A DNA stretch of 64,000 nt. It comes from Gemella cuniculi DSM 15828. Its GTDB lineage: Bacteria > Bacillota > Bacilli > Staphylococcales > Gemellaceae. The DNA lies in the NCBI RefSeq assembly GCF_000425665.1, contig NZ_AUDW01000011.1:1-64000 (forward strand), in the 5' to 3' direction. Positions 18,325 through 26,191 of this stretch are shown here, in pieces. Made by a program: the position numbers and the translations under genes. Under the pieces are notes generated by a model. It saw nothing but the letters and a program-made list of their open reading frames with translations. It was not told where the DNA came from and made no database searches. Numbering within the stretch: position 1 is the first letter of the stretch; each line of letters begins with the position of its first letter.

Positions 18325-19057
18325 CGTTAAAACTAATGACTATTTTATAGATTATGCACAAAAAGTTTCAAAAAAACTAGCATTACCTTTTATTAAAAGA
18401 GAGAAAAAAACTATTAAAGAAATTTTGAAAGTTTACACTGGACTTTTGGTAATTTATAAAAACAAAATCAGTTATTACGAAGGAGATGAAGAATTATTTT
18501 TCCATCCTAATACCGCAACTTTAAAAATTAAAAATTTTGATAACGAACCTTTAATAAATATAATAGAAGAAAAAAATCAATATATTCTTGATGCTACTAT
18601 GGGACTTGCGGGAGATAGTACAATAATGAGTTACCATGGACATAATGTTATAGCTCTTGAGGAAAATAAAATTATTCATTTAATAGTATCGAATGGGTTA
18701 AAAAGTTATGTTTCTGAAAACGAAAAAATCACTCAAGCAATGAGAAACATAAAGACAATTTGTGTCAATAACTTAGAATACCTAAAACATTGCACAGAAA
18801 ATAGTTTTGATATCATATATTTTGATCCAATGTTTTCTCATAACATAAGTGAATCTAAAAATCTTTCAGGACTTGAAAAACTTGCAACAAAAAGTGCATT
18901 GACAGCTGAACTAGTTAAAGAAGCTAAAAGAGTAGCCAAGAAAAAAATTATTATAAAAGCTCATTACAAAGACGATATTTTTGAAAAATTTGGATTTACA
19001 AGAATAATTAGAAAAAACACAAAGTTTCATTACGGATATATAAAAAGCAATTCCTGA
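18299..19057 (+). CDS. Class I SAM-dependent methyltransferase, RsmJ-like
   Basis: 252 residues. A SAM-binding motif LDATMGLAGDSTIMSYHGHNVIALEE (about residues 98-123) and the catalytic-type motif IIYFDPMFSHN (about 177-187) match the RsmJ/DUF548-like methyltransferases. In E. coli RsmJ methylates 16S rRNA guanosine 1516; that this copy does the same is only suggested. It overlaps the cyclo-ligase gene by 26 bases, so the two are co-translated. Confidence 0.8.
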   Translation: MKNIAITTSVKTNDYFIDYAQKVSKKLALPFIKREKKTIKEILKVYTGLLVIYKNKISYYEGDEELFFHPNTATLKIKNFDNEPLINIIEEKNQYILDATMGLAGDSTIMSYHGHNVIALEENKIIHLIVSNGLKSYVSENEKITQAMRNIKTICVNNLEYLKHCTENSFDIIYFDPMFSHNISESKNLSGLEKLATKSALTAELVKEAKRVAKKKIIIKAHYKDDIFEKFGFTRIIRKNTKFHYGYIKSNS

Positions 19058-19170
19058 TAATTAAAACTTAAAAATTAATTTTTGATTTGATGAATTAATA
19101 AAATTTGAAAAATAACTATTACTTTTAATCCTTATTAATTTTCTTCAATTAATAGAGGATCATATAAAAA

Positions 19171-19205
19171 AATGCAGAGCATAAATTTTCCATATGCTCT
19201 GCATT
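19171..19205. terminator. Bidirectional terminator
   Basis: 13-bp stem AATGCAGAGCATA (19171-19183) with its complement (19193-19205), preceded by an A run and followed by a T-rich stretch, between two converging units. Confidence 0.85.
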
Positions 19206-19216
19206 CATTTATATAA

Positions 19217-19489
19217 CTATAGCTTAATCGTTGATTTTTCAGTTCTCATTTCTTTTGTAGTCAAATAACCATCATATCCTGTAATTTCTTTAAAATTCTT
19301 ATAAAGATTATTTTCTTCTGATTTTGCTCTGACTACTGATTTAAATTCTTTATATTTAATTTTATACTTCTCTAACTCAACACCTTTAGTATAGCACTCT
19401 TCTATCGTATCCAAAAAATTTATGATAATCGATATTTCCTCAGGTGAGTACAAAGAATAATCTATCGGATAATCAAATTCCATATTCAT
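19217..19489 (-). CDS. UPF0223 family protein (YktA-like)
   Basis: 90 residues from ATG 19487-19489. The pattern FDYPIDYSLYSPEEISIIINFLDTIEECYTKGVE ... YKEFKSVVRAKSEENNLYKNFKEITGYDGY matches the UPF0223 family of Bacilli, a small soluble helical protein of unknown function. The start follows the response regulator stop by one base, so it relies on translational coupling; no strong ribosome binding site of its own is visible. A TTG in frame 9 bases upstream is the alternative start. Confidence 0.8.
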   Translation of the reverse strand: MNMEFDYPIDYSLYSPEEISIIINFLDTIEECYTKGVELEKYKIKYKEFKSVVRAKSEENNLYKNFKEITGYDGYLTTKEMRTEKSTIKL

Positions 19490-19490
19490 T

Positions 19491-20165
19491 CTACTCAAAT
19501 GTGTATCCTATACCACGAACTGTACGAAGGTTCTTATCAAAACCAATTTTTCTTAGTTCTTTTCTAAGTCCAGATATATAAACTTCTATTGCATTAATCG
19601 TTGTCTCAGAATCTACACCCCATACTCTATCAAATATCTCTTCTTTTTCCAAAATAATATTATTATTAATAACAAAAAATGCTAATAACTCAAGATATTT
19701 TCCTTTAATAGTATTAAGTGTCATACTATTAGTCTTTACAAGCTCATTTTTCAAGTCTAAAACAAGGTCTTTATAAGATACCTCATTTTCAGCTTTTAAA
19801 TTACTTTCTCTTTGCAATAAGTTAGAGATAGTAATATTAATTAGAGAAGCATCTGCTACACGTGGAAGATACTCCGTTACTCTATGTTTCATTACCCTAG
19901 CTTTTTCTTCAGTTGATTCTGCAATAGTAAGAATAATTACAGGAGTTTTTTGTTGTTTTTCTTCTCTAATATAATCTAAAATATCTATTCCACCTTTTCC
20001 AGGCAAAATACTATCCGCAATTACGAAATCATAAACACTTTCGTCTATAAGTTTTATCCCATCAATTCCATTATAACAAATATCAGCATCAAATTTTTCG
20101 GAAATAGCAGCCTTTAATGAAGCAGCTAAAAATTTATCATCTTCTATTACAAGTGCTTTAAGCAT
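19491..20165 (-). CDS. OmpR/PhoB-type response regulator, orphan
   Basis: 224 residues: receiver domain (1-118) and winged-helix DNA-binding domain (about 130-222, ending TVRGIGYTFE). The acidic pair EDD (8-10) and phospho-acceptor Asp51 (IADSILPG) are present, and Thr at about 79. The invariant Lys near residue 102 is not: the segment reads TEYLPRVADAS. No histidine kinase gene is adjacent; the neighbour is UPF0223. Inference: either a distant kinase is used or the protein works without canonical phosphorylation. Confidence 0.9.
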   Translation of the reverse strand: MLKALVIEDDKFLAASLKAAISEKFDADICYNGIDGIKLIDESVYDFVIADSILPGKGGIDILDYIREEKQQKTPVIILTIAESTEEKARVMKHRVTEYLPRVADASLINITISNLLQRESNLKAENEVSYKDLVLDLKNELVKTNSMTLNTIKGKYLELLAFFVINNNIILEKEEIFDRVWGVDSETTINAIEVYISGLRKELRKIGFDKNLRTVRGIGYTFE

Positions 20166-20253
20166 TAAGAACTCCTCCTTTTATTTTTATTTACCCTAAG
20201 TAACTATTTTATAACTTTTAATTGAAAAATACAACTAAAAACTGAAATATTTT

Positions 20254-20631
20254 TTACTTTTTTTTGAAAAATAAAAAGTAAAATAAAATACCTGAAATCA
20301 CAATACCAAAAAAAGCACCACTACTATCTATCAATACGTCTTTCAAATTTCCATCACGTCCTGCTACAAATATTTGGTGAATTTCATCACTAGTAGCATA
20401 CATTACTGAAAACAAAAAACTCATCATCAAAGTAAAACTAACTTCCGACTTTTTAATATTTTTTACAAATATATTAGATAAATATGCAAAAGTAAAGAAT
20501 CCTAATGCTGCATATTCACTGAAATGTCCTAACTTTCTTATAAAGATATTATTTGATATTTGTGACGACTCATATCCAGATTGACTGGAAAATAAAAATA
20601 TTGTGATACATATAATTGTAAGAATACTCAA
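20254..20631 (-). CDS. VanZ-like membrane protein
   Basis: At least 125 residues with four hydrophobic segments. Family signs: FSSQSGYESSQ after the first segment, RKLGHFSEYAALGFF, SDEIHQIFVAGRDGNLKDVLIDSSGAFFG. VanZ relatives contribute to teicoplanin resistance in some enterococci, but most copies have no known role. The only common start codon in this position is TTG at 20629-20631, without a ribosome binding site; an ATT at 20659-20661 in the same frame is preceded at the right distance by AAAGGGG and would add ten residues (IKLLYKKYFS), giving a more typical N-terminus. Confidence 0.8.
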   Translation of the reverse strand: MSILTIICITIFLFSSQSGYESSQISNNIFIRKLGHFSEYAALGFFTFAYLSNIFVKNIKKSEVSFTLMMSFLFSVMYATSDEIHQIFVAGRDGNLKDVLIDSSGAFFGIVISGILFYFLFFKKK

Positions 20632-20661
20632 TGAGAAGTATTTTTTATATAAAAGTTTAAT

Positions 20662-20984
20662 AAAAATTTCCCCTTTATTATTTTTTGAAGTTTGTCACTC
20701 TATATTAATCATAACATATTATTGAAGTAATTCATATTAATTGTAAGTAAAATAAGCAAAAAAATACTTTTCTTTAAAAATAAGAAACTTCACAAGGATA
20801 AAAAACATAGTATTTTTTAATATTTACAGATATAATTTAATTATTTTCTATTTTTCTTTACAATAGTTATATCAAAAGTATACCTTTTAATTAGAAAAAG
20901 ATTAGCAAAAAGATAATAAAAAGTTATAATTTTTTTTGTTTTCCTTTCCCTCACTCAAGTAAACTTATAGATAAAAATATTAAT
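20662..20984. other. AT-rich spacer
   Basis: About 320 bases upstream of the VanZ-like gene and of the DUF1904 promoter. I see no gene or structured element. Confidence 0.4.
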
Positions 20985-21003
20985 TTGTACAAGAAAATTT
21001 TTT

Positions 21004-21018
21004 TATAATGTGCTATAA
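21004..21018 (+). promoter_or_regulatory. Extended -10 promoter of the DUF1904 gene
   Basis: TGCTATAAT (21010-21018, extended -10) lies 30 bases before the ribosome binding site GGGAGG; a second TATAAT lies at 21004-21009. TTGTAC at 20985-20990 is at a poor distance from either. Confidence 0.5.
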
Positions 21019-21054
21019 TTATAGAAAACGAATTCAAATTTTGGGAGGTATATT

Positions 21055-21372
21055 ATGCCAAGAATAGTTGTTAGAGGGGTTAAAAAAAATGATTTGAAAA
21101 AAGTTAGCAAAGAGCTTTTTGATACAATCTCAAAAATCATAGATCGTCCAAGAGAAGCATTTACCCTTGATTTAGTTGAAAGTACTGCTATATTAGACGG
21201 TGAAGAATTGAATCGAGCTAATATCGAAATTAGTTGGGTATCTCGTCCTGTTGAAGTTTGTGAAAAAGTGGCGAGTGAGGTCCACGAACTTATTAAACCT
21301 TTTGGGTACGATGCTGTAATGATTTCATTTAAAAATATTGATTTAGCATACGAATTTTCTTATTCAAAATAA
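21055..21372 (+). CDS. DUF1904 family protein (tautomerase-like fold)
   Basis: 105 residues beginning MPRIVVRGVKKNDLKKVSKEL. The N-terminal Met-Pro followed by a beta strand, the mid-motif RPREAFTLDLVES and ISWVSRPVEVCEKVASEVHELI match DUF1904, proposed to share the MIF/tautomerase fold in which Pro1 is the catalytic base. The real activity is unknown. GGGAGG precedes the ATG by 7 bases. It stands alone between two terminators. Confidence 0.75.
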   Translation: MPRIVVRGVKKNDLKKVSKELFDTISKIIDRPREAFTLDLVESTAILDGEELNRANIEISWVSRPVEVCEKVASEVHELIKPFGYDAVMISFKNIDLAYEFSYSK

Positions 21373-21389
21373 TAATTTTAATAAATGAG

Positions 21390-21430
21390 ATATAGGTAGC
21401 AAAAAAGTTGAATTTTCTCGCTACCTATAT
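21390..21430. terminator. Bidirectional terminator
   Basis: 11-bp stem ATATAGGTAGC / GCTACCTATAT (21390-21400 / 21420-21430) with a T run on the plus strand; serves DUF1904 and the converging ABC exporter. Confidence 0.85.
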
Positions 21431-21433
21431 TTT

Positions 21434-23161
21434 TTATCCCTTGATTTGATTTTCATACATTTTTTTATACATTCCACTAAATTCTAAAAGTTCCTCGTGT
21501 GTTCCACTCTCTACTACTTTTCCTTTGCTAAGAACATAAATTATGTCTGCATTTTTTATAGTCGATAATCTATGAGCAATTATCAAGGTGGTTCTACCTT
21601 GTTTCATCTTTTCTATTGCACGACCTACATTTTGTTCGGTTTCACTATCTACATTAGCAGTTGATTCATCTAAAATCAAAATCTTAGGATTTTTAGCTAA
21701 AGCCCTCGCTAAACATATCAATTGTTTTTCTCCAGTAGAAAAATTACTTCCACCTACTTCTACTTTTGAATCTAGTGAACGAGTTTTTAAAATAAAATCT
21801 CCTCCTACTCTAGACAACACTTGCCTAGCAATCTCTTCATCACCACTTGTTGTAATATTTTCTAAAAGTGTCCCTTCAAATAAAAATGAATCTTGAAGAA
21901 CTATCGCAGTCTTTCTCCTCAAAAATTCCCTGCTATATTCACTTATGTTTTTGCTGCCTATTTTAAGTTCACCCTTATTTATTTCGTAAAACTTCACTAT
22001 TAAGTTCGTTATCGTGCTTTTTCCACTTCCTGTATGTCCAACAAAAGCAACAGTCTGATTTTCTTTTATACACATACTCAAATTTTTCAACACATATTTA
22101 TCTTCATTATAAGCAAAATATACATCTTTAAATTCAATATTTCCTCGGAAATCTTCTATCTTATTCATTTCAATATCCGCTTCAACATCTAATTTCAGTA
22201 TTTCCTGAATGTTGTTTGCTGCTCCAATAGCCCTAACATAATTAGAAATTCCCATTGTAAAATCAGCGATTCTATATATAATATCCGTTGTGTAATTTAT
22301 AAATAGATAAACCATACCTAAAGTCACACCATAAATATTATTAAAATTTGAATAAGCATAATAATATACAATTCCAATAAAAATTATTACTCTAAATACA
22401 CCAGTAATATTATGGAGAAGCAAACTATCAATAACATTTAATTTTTTCCAGTGGTTATAGCGTTTTACATTGTATTTATTCCAGTCCTCTATACTTTCTT
22501 TCTCTCTATTAAATGCTTTTATAATTTCTAAATTTTGATAATTTTCGTTAATAATACCATTACTTCTAGAAAATTCTTTGCGATATCCTTTTATACTATC
22601 AATAGTTAATCTATTGTAAAATTTTAAAATAATATACATAACTGGTAAAAGTATAAGCATAAACAATCCAAATTTATAATCTACATAAAATAACACGATG
22701 TAAGAAAAAATAACTTTCATAATTATTATCATAATTTGAACAAACGTTGATACAAAAAATACCCTTATTTGATTTACATCACTTGTAACGCGTGACACAA
22801 CAGAACCTGCTGGCATATTATCAAAATATTTTATTGGTAGGCTTTGAATATGATCGTACACTTGCATTTGAATACGAACATATATTTCATTGGCTCCTTT
22901 TACCAAATAAACATTTCTAAGATAATTAGAAATTCCTGAACACAACAGTATTAAACCATATCCTACAGCAATTACCAGTGACTTCAGAACTATTTGCCGT
23001 GTTACATTTCCTTCTATTCCATCAAAAACTTTTGATAACACATAAACTCCTATTACGCCAAGTAGAACATTTAGAACCGAATAAATAGAACCTAAAATAT
23101 ATTCCTTCTTAGCGTTCTTTATGTAAGGTAGAAACTGCAATAATGGATTTTTATTCTTCAT
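21434..23161 (-). CDS. Heterodimeric ABC exporter, subunit B (permease fused to ATPase)
   Basis: 575 residues: six membrane segments (to about residue 305) then an ATPase with Walker A GHTGSGKST (about 370) and Walker B ILILDESTANVD, which keeps the catalytic Glu. The signature is degenerate: FSTGEKQLI instead of LSGGQ. Together with its partner this gives the one-good, one-degenerate site pattern of LmrCD/BmrCD/EfrAB-type multidrug exporters. Its ATG overlaps the stop of the partner gene by 11 bases. Substrate unknown. Confidence 0.9.
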   Translation of the reverse strand: MKNKNPLLQFLPYIKNAKKEYILGSIYSVLNVLLGVIGVYVLSKVFDGIEGNVTRQIVLKSLVIAVGYGLILLCSGISNYLRNVYLVKGANEIYVRIQMQVYDHIQSLPIKYFDNMPAGSVVSRVTSDVNQIRVFFVSTFVQIMIIIMKVIFSYIVLFYVDYKFGLFMLILLPVMYIILKFYNRLTIDSIKGYRKEFSRSNGIINENYQNLEIIKAFNREKESIEDWNKYNVKRYNHWKKLNVIDSLLLHNITGVFRVIIFIGIVYYYAYSNFNNIYGVTLGMVYLFINYTTDIIYRIADFTMGISNYVRAIGAANNIQEILKLDVEADIEMNKIEDFRGNIEFKDVYFAYNEDKYVLKNLSMCIKENQTVAFVGHTGSGKSTITNLIVKFYEINKGELKIGSKNISEYSREFLRRKTAIVLQDSFLFEGTLLENITTSGDEEIARQVLSRVGGDFILKTRSLDSKVEVGGSNFSTGEKQLICLARALAKNPKILILDESTANVDSETEQNVGRAIEKMKQGRTTLIIAHRLSTIKNADIIYVLSKGKVVESGTHEELLEFSGMYKKMYENQIKG

Positions 23162-24911
23162 TTTCTTCTACCTCCTTATTTTGATATTCATCTAACTGAC
23201 TGTACCATGAACATCTTCCCAATAATTCTTCATGAGTTCCTATATCTAAAATACTACCATTTTCCAAAATCAAAATTTTATCTGCATGCCTCAATGCCGA
23301 AATTCTATGTGAAACTATAATATTTGTTTTCCCAAGACGAGTCTGCTTTATATTCTCTATAATATTTTTTTCTGTATTAGCATCTACTGCACTCAAGCTA
23401 TCATCAAGAATCAATATTTCTGGATTCGACAAAATAGCACGTGCAATTCCTAAACGTTGTTTCTGCCCTCCTGAAAGAGAAATTCCATTTTCTCCTACTA
23501 ACGTATCCAAACCGTCCTTAAATCTTTCAATATCTTTTTTCACATCAGCGAGCACTAGTGCGCTTTCCAATCTTTCTTCAAGATTTTCTCGATAAAATAA
23601 AATGTTTTCCTTTACTGTTTTTGAAAAAAGTTGATATTCTTGTGGTGCATAACCTATCTTTTCTCTTACCGAATAATCGAAATATTCTTCAATACCTCTT
23701 CCATCAAAAAACAAAGTTTTCTCACGAATAGGATATAATCTCAGCAACTGTTTTACTAAAGTCGTCTTTCCACAACCAGTTTTCCCTACGATACCAATCG
23801 TCTCTCCTTTATGAATAGTAAAAGTTATATTTTTCAGAACTTCATTTTCATCATAAGAAAAATTAAAATCTTCAAACCTAATACCATCATTAAACTCAAA
23901 AATATATTTTGCTTTTTCATTATTAACTTCAGGATTTTTACCTGAAATTTCTATCACTCTCTTCGTTGCTTCCTTGACTTCAATCATCATAACAACAAGT
24001 TCTGATATTGCAATATACGGCCACTGTAACATACCAACCACAACACAAACTGCAACAAGTTCTCCCAATGTCATTGCTCCTAAATTAATAAGATAGAAAC
24101 CATAACCTACTGCAATAACATAACTAATTGCGACAGAAACGGTATTGAGTGGTTGATAAAGTAAAATTTTTTTCATGTACTCAGCATTACTGTGTGAATA
24201 TTTTCTTAACTTTGCAATAAAACTAGTTCTAACCTTTTGTAATAACCCGTAAGTTCTTATAACTCTGATCCCCTTGACATTCTCTAATGTTTCCTCAGTA
24301 ATCTTATCCATAGTAGCAGCCATTTCATTATAATATTTTTCCTGAATTTCTCTTCTACTAATTAAATAGATAGCTTGAACTATCAGAGGAACATGAATTA
24401 ATAACAAATAACTCCAATTTGATTTATTAAAAATAAGAACACTTATAAAAATATTATAGATAATTCCATCAAAAATAAGTAATAATCCATATCCAAAAAA
24501 TGGAGCTATGTAATTAGTAATATCATTGGTAGATCGGCTAATAACTTCTCCTATACTAAATTTATTAAAAAATACCGGGGTATGTCTATAAATATCATAT
24601 TGAAGATTGTAAGTAATATCTTTTATAATCTTGTCATGACCAATAAAAGTATAATATTCTTTAAAATAATAGACTATATAAAGAAGGACTCCAGCAAAAA
24701 TAATTTTTGTAATTTCAGAAACAACATCATCAAAATTAATTTTCCCACTAGATATTCCATCAACTATTATATTAAGTCTATCCGTTGGATATAGTGTAAG
24801 ATAATAAGATACCACAGAGGCAATTAAGGCAATAAATATTCTTACCCTATCTTTATATACAAGCTCTAATATTTTTTTTATAATTACTTTATTACTTATC
24901 TTTTCTTTCAT
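23151..24911 (-). CDS. Heterodimeric ABC exporter, subunit A (permease fused to ATPase)
   Basis: 586 residues from ATG 24909-24911, with AGGTG five bases upstream (a TTG further up would add eight residues). Six membrane segments, then ATPase motifs: Walker A GKTGCGKTT, canonical signature LSGGQKQRLGIARAI, Walker B ILILDDSLSAVD where Asp replaces the catalytic Glu. Asp here is the known mark of the subunit that carries the degenerate site. First gene of the pair; an extended -10 TGGTATAAT lies at 24945-24953 on the reverse strand. Confidence 0.92.
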   Translation of the reverse strand: MKEKISNKVIIKKILELVYKDRVRIFIALIASVVSYYLTLYPTDRLNIIVDGISSGKINFDDVVSEITKIIFAGVLLYIVYYFKEYYTFIGHDKIIKDITYNLQYDIYRHTPVFFNKFSIGEVISRSTNDITNYIAPFFGYGLLLIFDGIIYNIFISVLIFNKSNWSYLLLIHVPLIVQAIYLISRREIQEKYYNEMAATMDKITEETLENVKGIRVIRTYGLLQKVRTSFIAKLRKYSHSNAEYMKKILLYQPLNTVSVAISYVIAVGYGFYLINLGAMTLGELVAVCVVVGMLQWPYIAISELVVMMIEVKEATKRVIEISGKNPEVNNEKAKYIFEFNDGIRFEDFNFSYDENEVLKNITFTIHKGETIGIVGKTGCGKTTLVKQLLRLYPIREKTLFFDGRGIEEYFDYSVREKIGYAPQEYQLFSKTVKENILFYRENLEERLESALVLADVKKDIERFKDGLDTLVGENGISLSGGQKQRLGIARAILSNPEILILDDSLSAVDANTEKNIIENIKQTRLGKTNIIVSHRISALRHADKILILENGSILDIGTHEELLGRCSWYSQLDEYQNKEVEENEE

Positions 24912-24983
24912 AAATTCACCTACTTTCCAATGCAATATTACCTAATTATACCATAAATAAAAATAATATATTTAATACAAAAT

Positions 24984-25010
24984 AAAAAAGATAGAAAAAC
25001 TATCCTTTTT
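24984..25010 (-). terminator. Probable rnhA terminator
   Basis: AAAAAAGATAG / CTATCCTTTTT stem (one mismatch) with a 5-base loop, about 80 bases beyond the RNase HI stop. Confidence 0.5.
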
Positions 25011-25087
25011 AGCATTTACCACTGAATCTATTTTTTATTGAATAAAAAATCTTAAAAATTTAATCTATATTATTTACAAAATACTTT

Positions 25088-25699
25088 TTACAAATTTTTC
25101 TGTTTAAATTCTTCTATAACCTTTTTTGCCAAATTATCGACAAGCTCATTTAGCTCTACACCAGTATGAGCTTTTACTTTTACAAAATTCACCTTAACCC
25201 TTGATGAAACTTTTTTTGCAAATTGTGCGTATTCCTTGGTGTATTCCAAGTTAGCCCTCCACTCTCCTGTTGCCCAAGCTTCTATCCCTTGATAATCATA
25301 AAATAAAGTTATCTCAGAAATTTTTTTGTCAACTGCATACCACATTACGAACTTTGCCGCTTCTAATTCTCCTGCCACATTGTGAAGTTGAGCATATTCT
25401 ACTTTATTACCTGCATGCTTATACTCATGTTTACCAAATTTATCAACAATAACTACTCCTGAACCATAAACACCTGTCTTTCTATCAAAACTTCCATCTA
25501 TATAAGCATAAATTCCCTCCACTTCCGTAATATTATCTACTATTTTCTCCTTATCTTCTAAATAATTTTCCGCTTCTTCCTTTGTTTTAAAACTTTTGTA
25601 AATTGCACCTTTATATCCTGAAACTTGCTCTTTACATTCATCCCATGTTAAAAATATTCCAGTTTTTTTTCCAGATTTTACTGCATAAAATTTTGCCAT
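25088..25699 (-). CDS. rnhA: Ribonuclease HI with N-terminal caulimovirus-viroplasmin (hybrid-binding) domain
   Basis: 203 residues from the ATG at 25697-25699, seven bases after AGGAG; an ATG six bases further up is too close to it. Residues 1-45 (AKFYAVKSGKKTGIFLTWDECKEQVSGYKGAIYKSFKTKEEAENYL) are the domain that grips RNA-DNA hybrids. The catalytic domain follows with the acidic set: YIDGSF (Asp), AGELEAAKFV (Glu), LFYDYQGIEAW (Asp), LVDNLAKK (Asp). It degrades RNA in hybrids, as in R-loops and replication primers. Probable promoter TTTACT-17-TATAAT at 25731-25759. Confidence 0.93.
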   Translation of the reverse strand: MAKFYAVKSGKKTGIFLTWDECKEQVSGYKGAIYKSFKTKEEAENYLEDKEKIVDNITEVEGIYAYIDGSFDRKTGVYGSGVVIVDKFGKHEYKHAGNKVEYAQLHNVAGELEAAKFVMWYAVDKKISEITLFYDYQGIEAWATGEWRANLEYTKEYAQFAKKVSSRVKVNFVKVKAHTGVELNELVDNLAKKVIEEFKQKNL

Positions 25700-25759
25700 T
25701 TTCATCTCCTACATTAATTTTATCAACTAAATTATACTATATTGATATTTAATAGTAAA

Positions 25760-26191
25760 TTTATTTCAATAAATATTCACAGTATATCTTAAGTTAAATG
25801 ATAAGCTAAATATATTTCAAAAATTTCAATTTAAAATATACATTTTTTAATTATAATCTTTCTGTATTTACTTAGCAAACTTCCCACCTCTCTTTTTATA
25901 TTGCTTTTTTATTGTACCTAAAAATTTCTATAAAAATTAAAAATAACAAATATAATTTTTTTAAATTTTAAATTTTTATTTTATCTATATATAAAAATCT
26001 CTAAAAGATATTGATAATCTCTTTCATTTAAATCGTTTTTATGATATATTATAAATGTTGATTAAACTTAAAAAAGCTATTTAAAAGGTTTTTTATAATT
26101 TGGAAACGAAATTAATCTCCATATTATTTTTTTATTCTTATTATAAAAAATTTCTTAAACAAAAAAAATATATATTATAAAGGAGAACAAA
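25760..26191. other. AT-rich upstream region of the surface-protein gene
   Basis: More than 400 bases with under 20 percent G+C by eye. It must carry the promoter of the surface-protein gene, but no -35/-10 pair stands out; AAAGGAG at 26179-26185 is the ribosome binding site. No other gene is visible. Confidence 0.4.
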
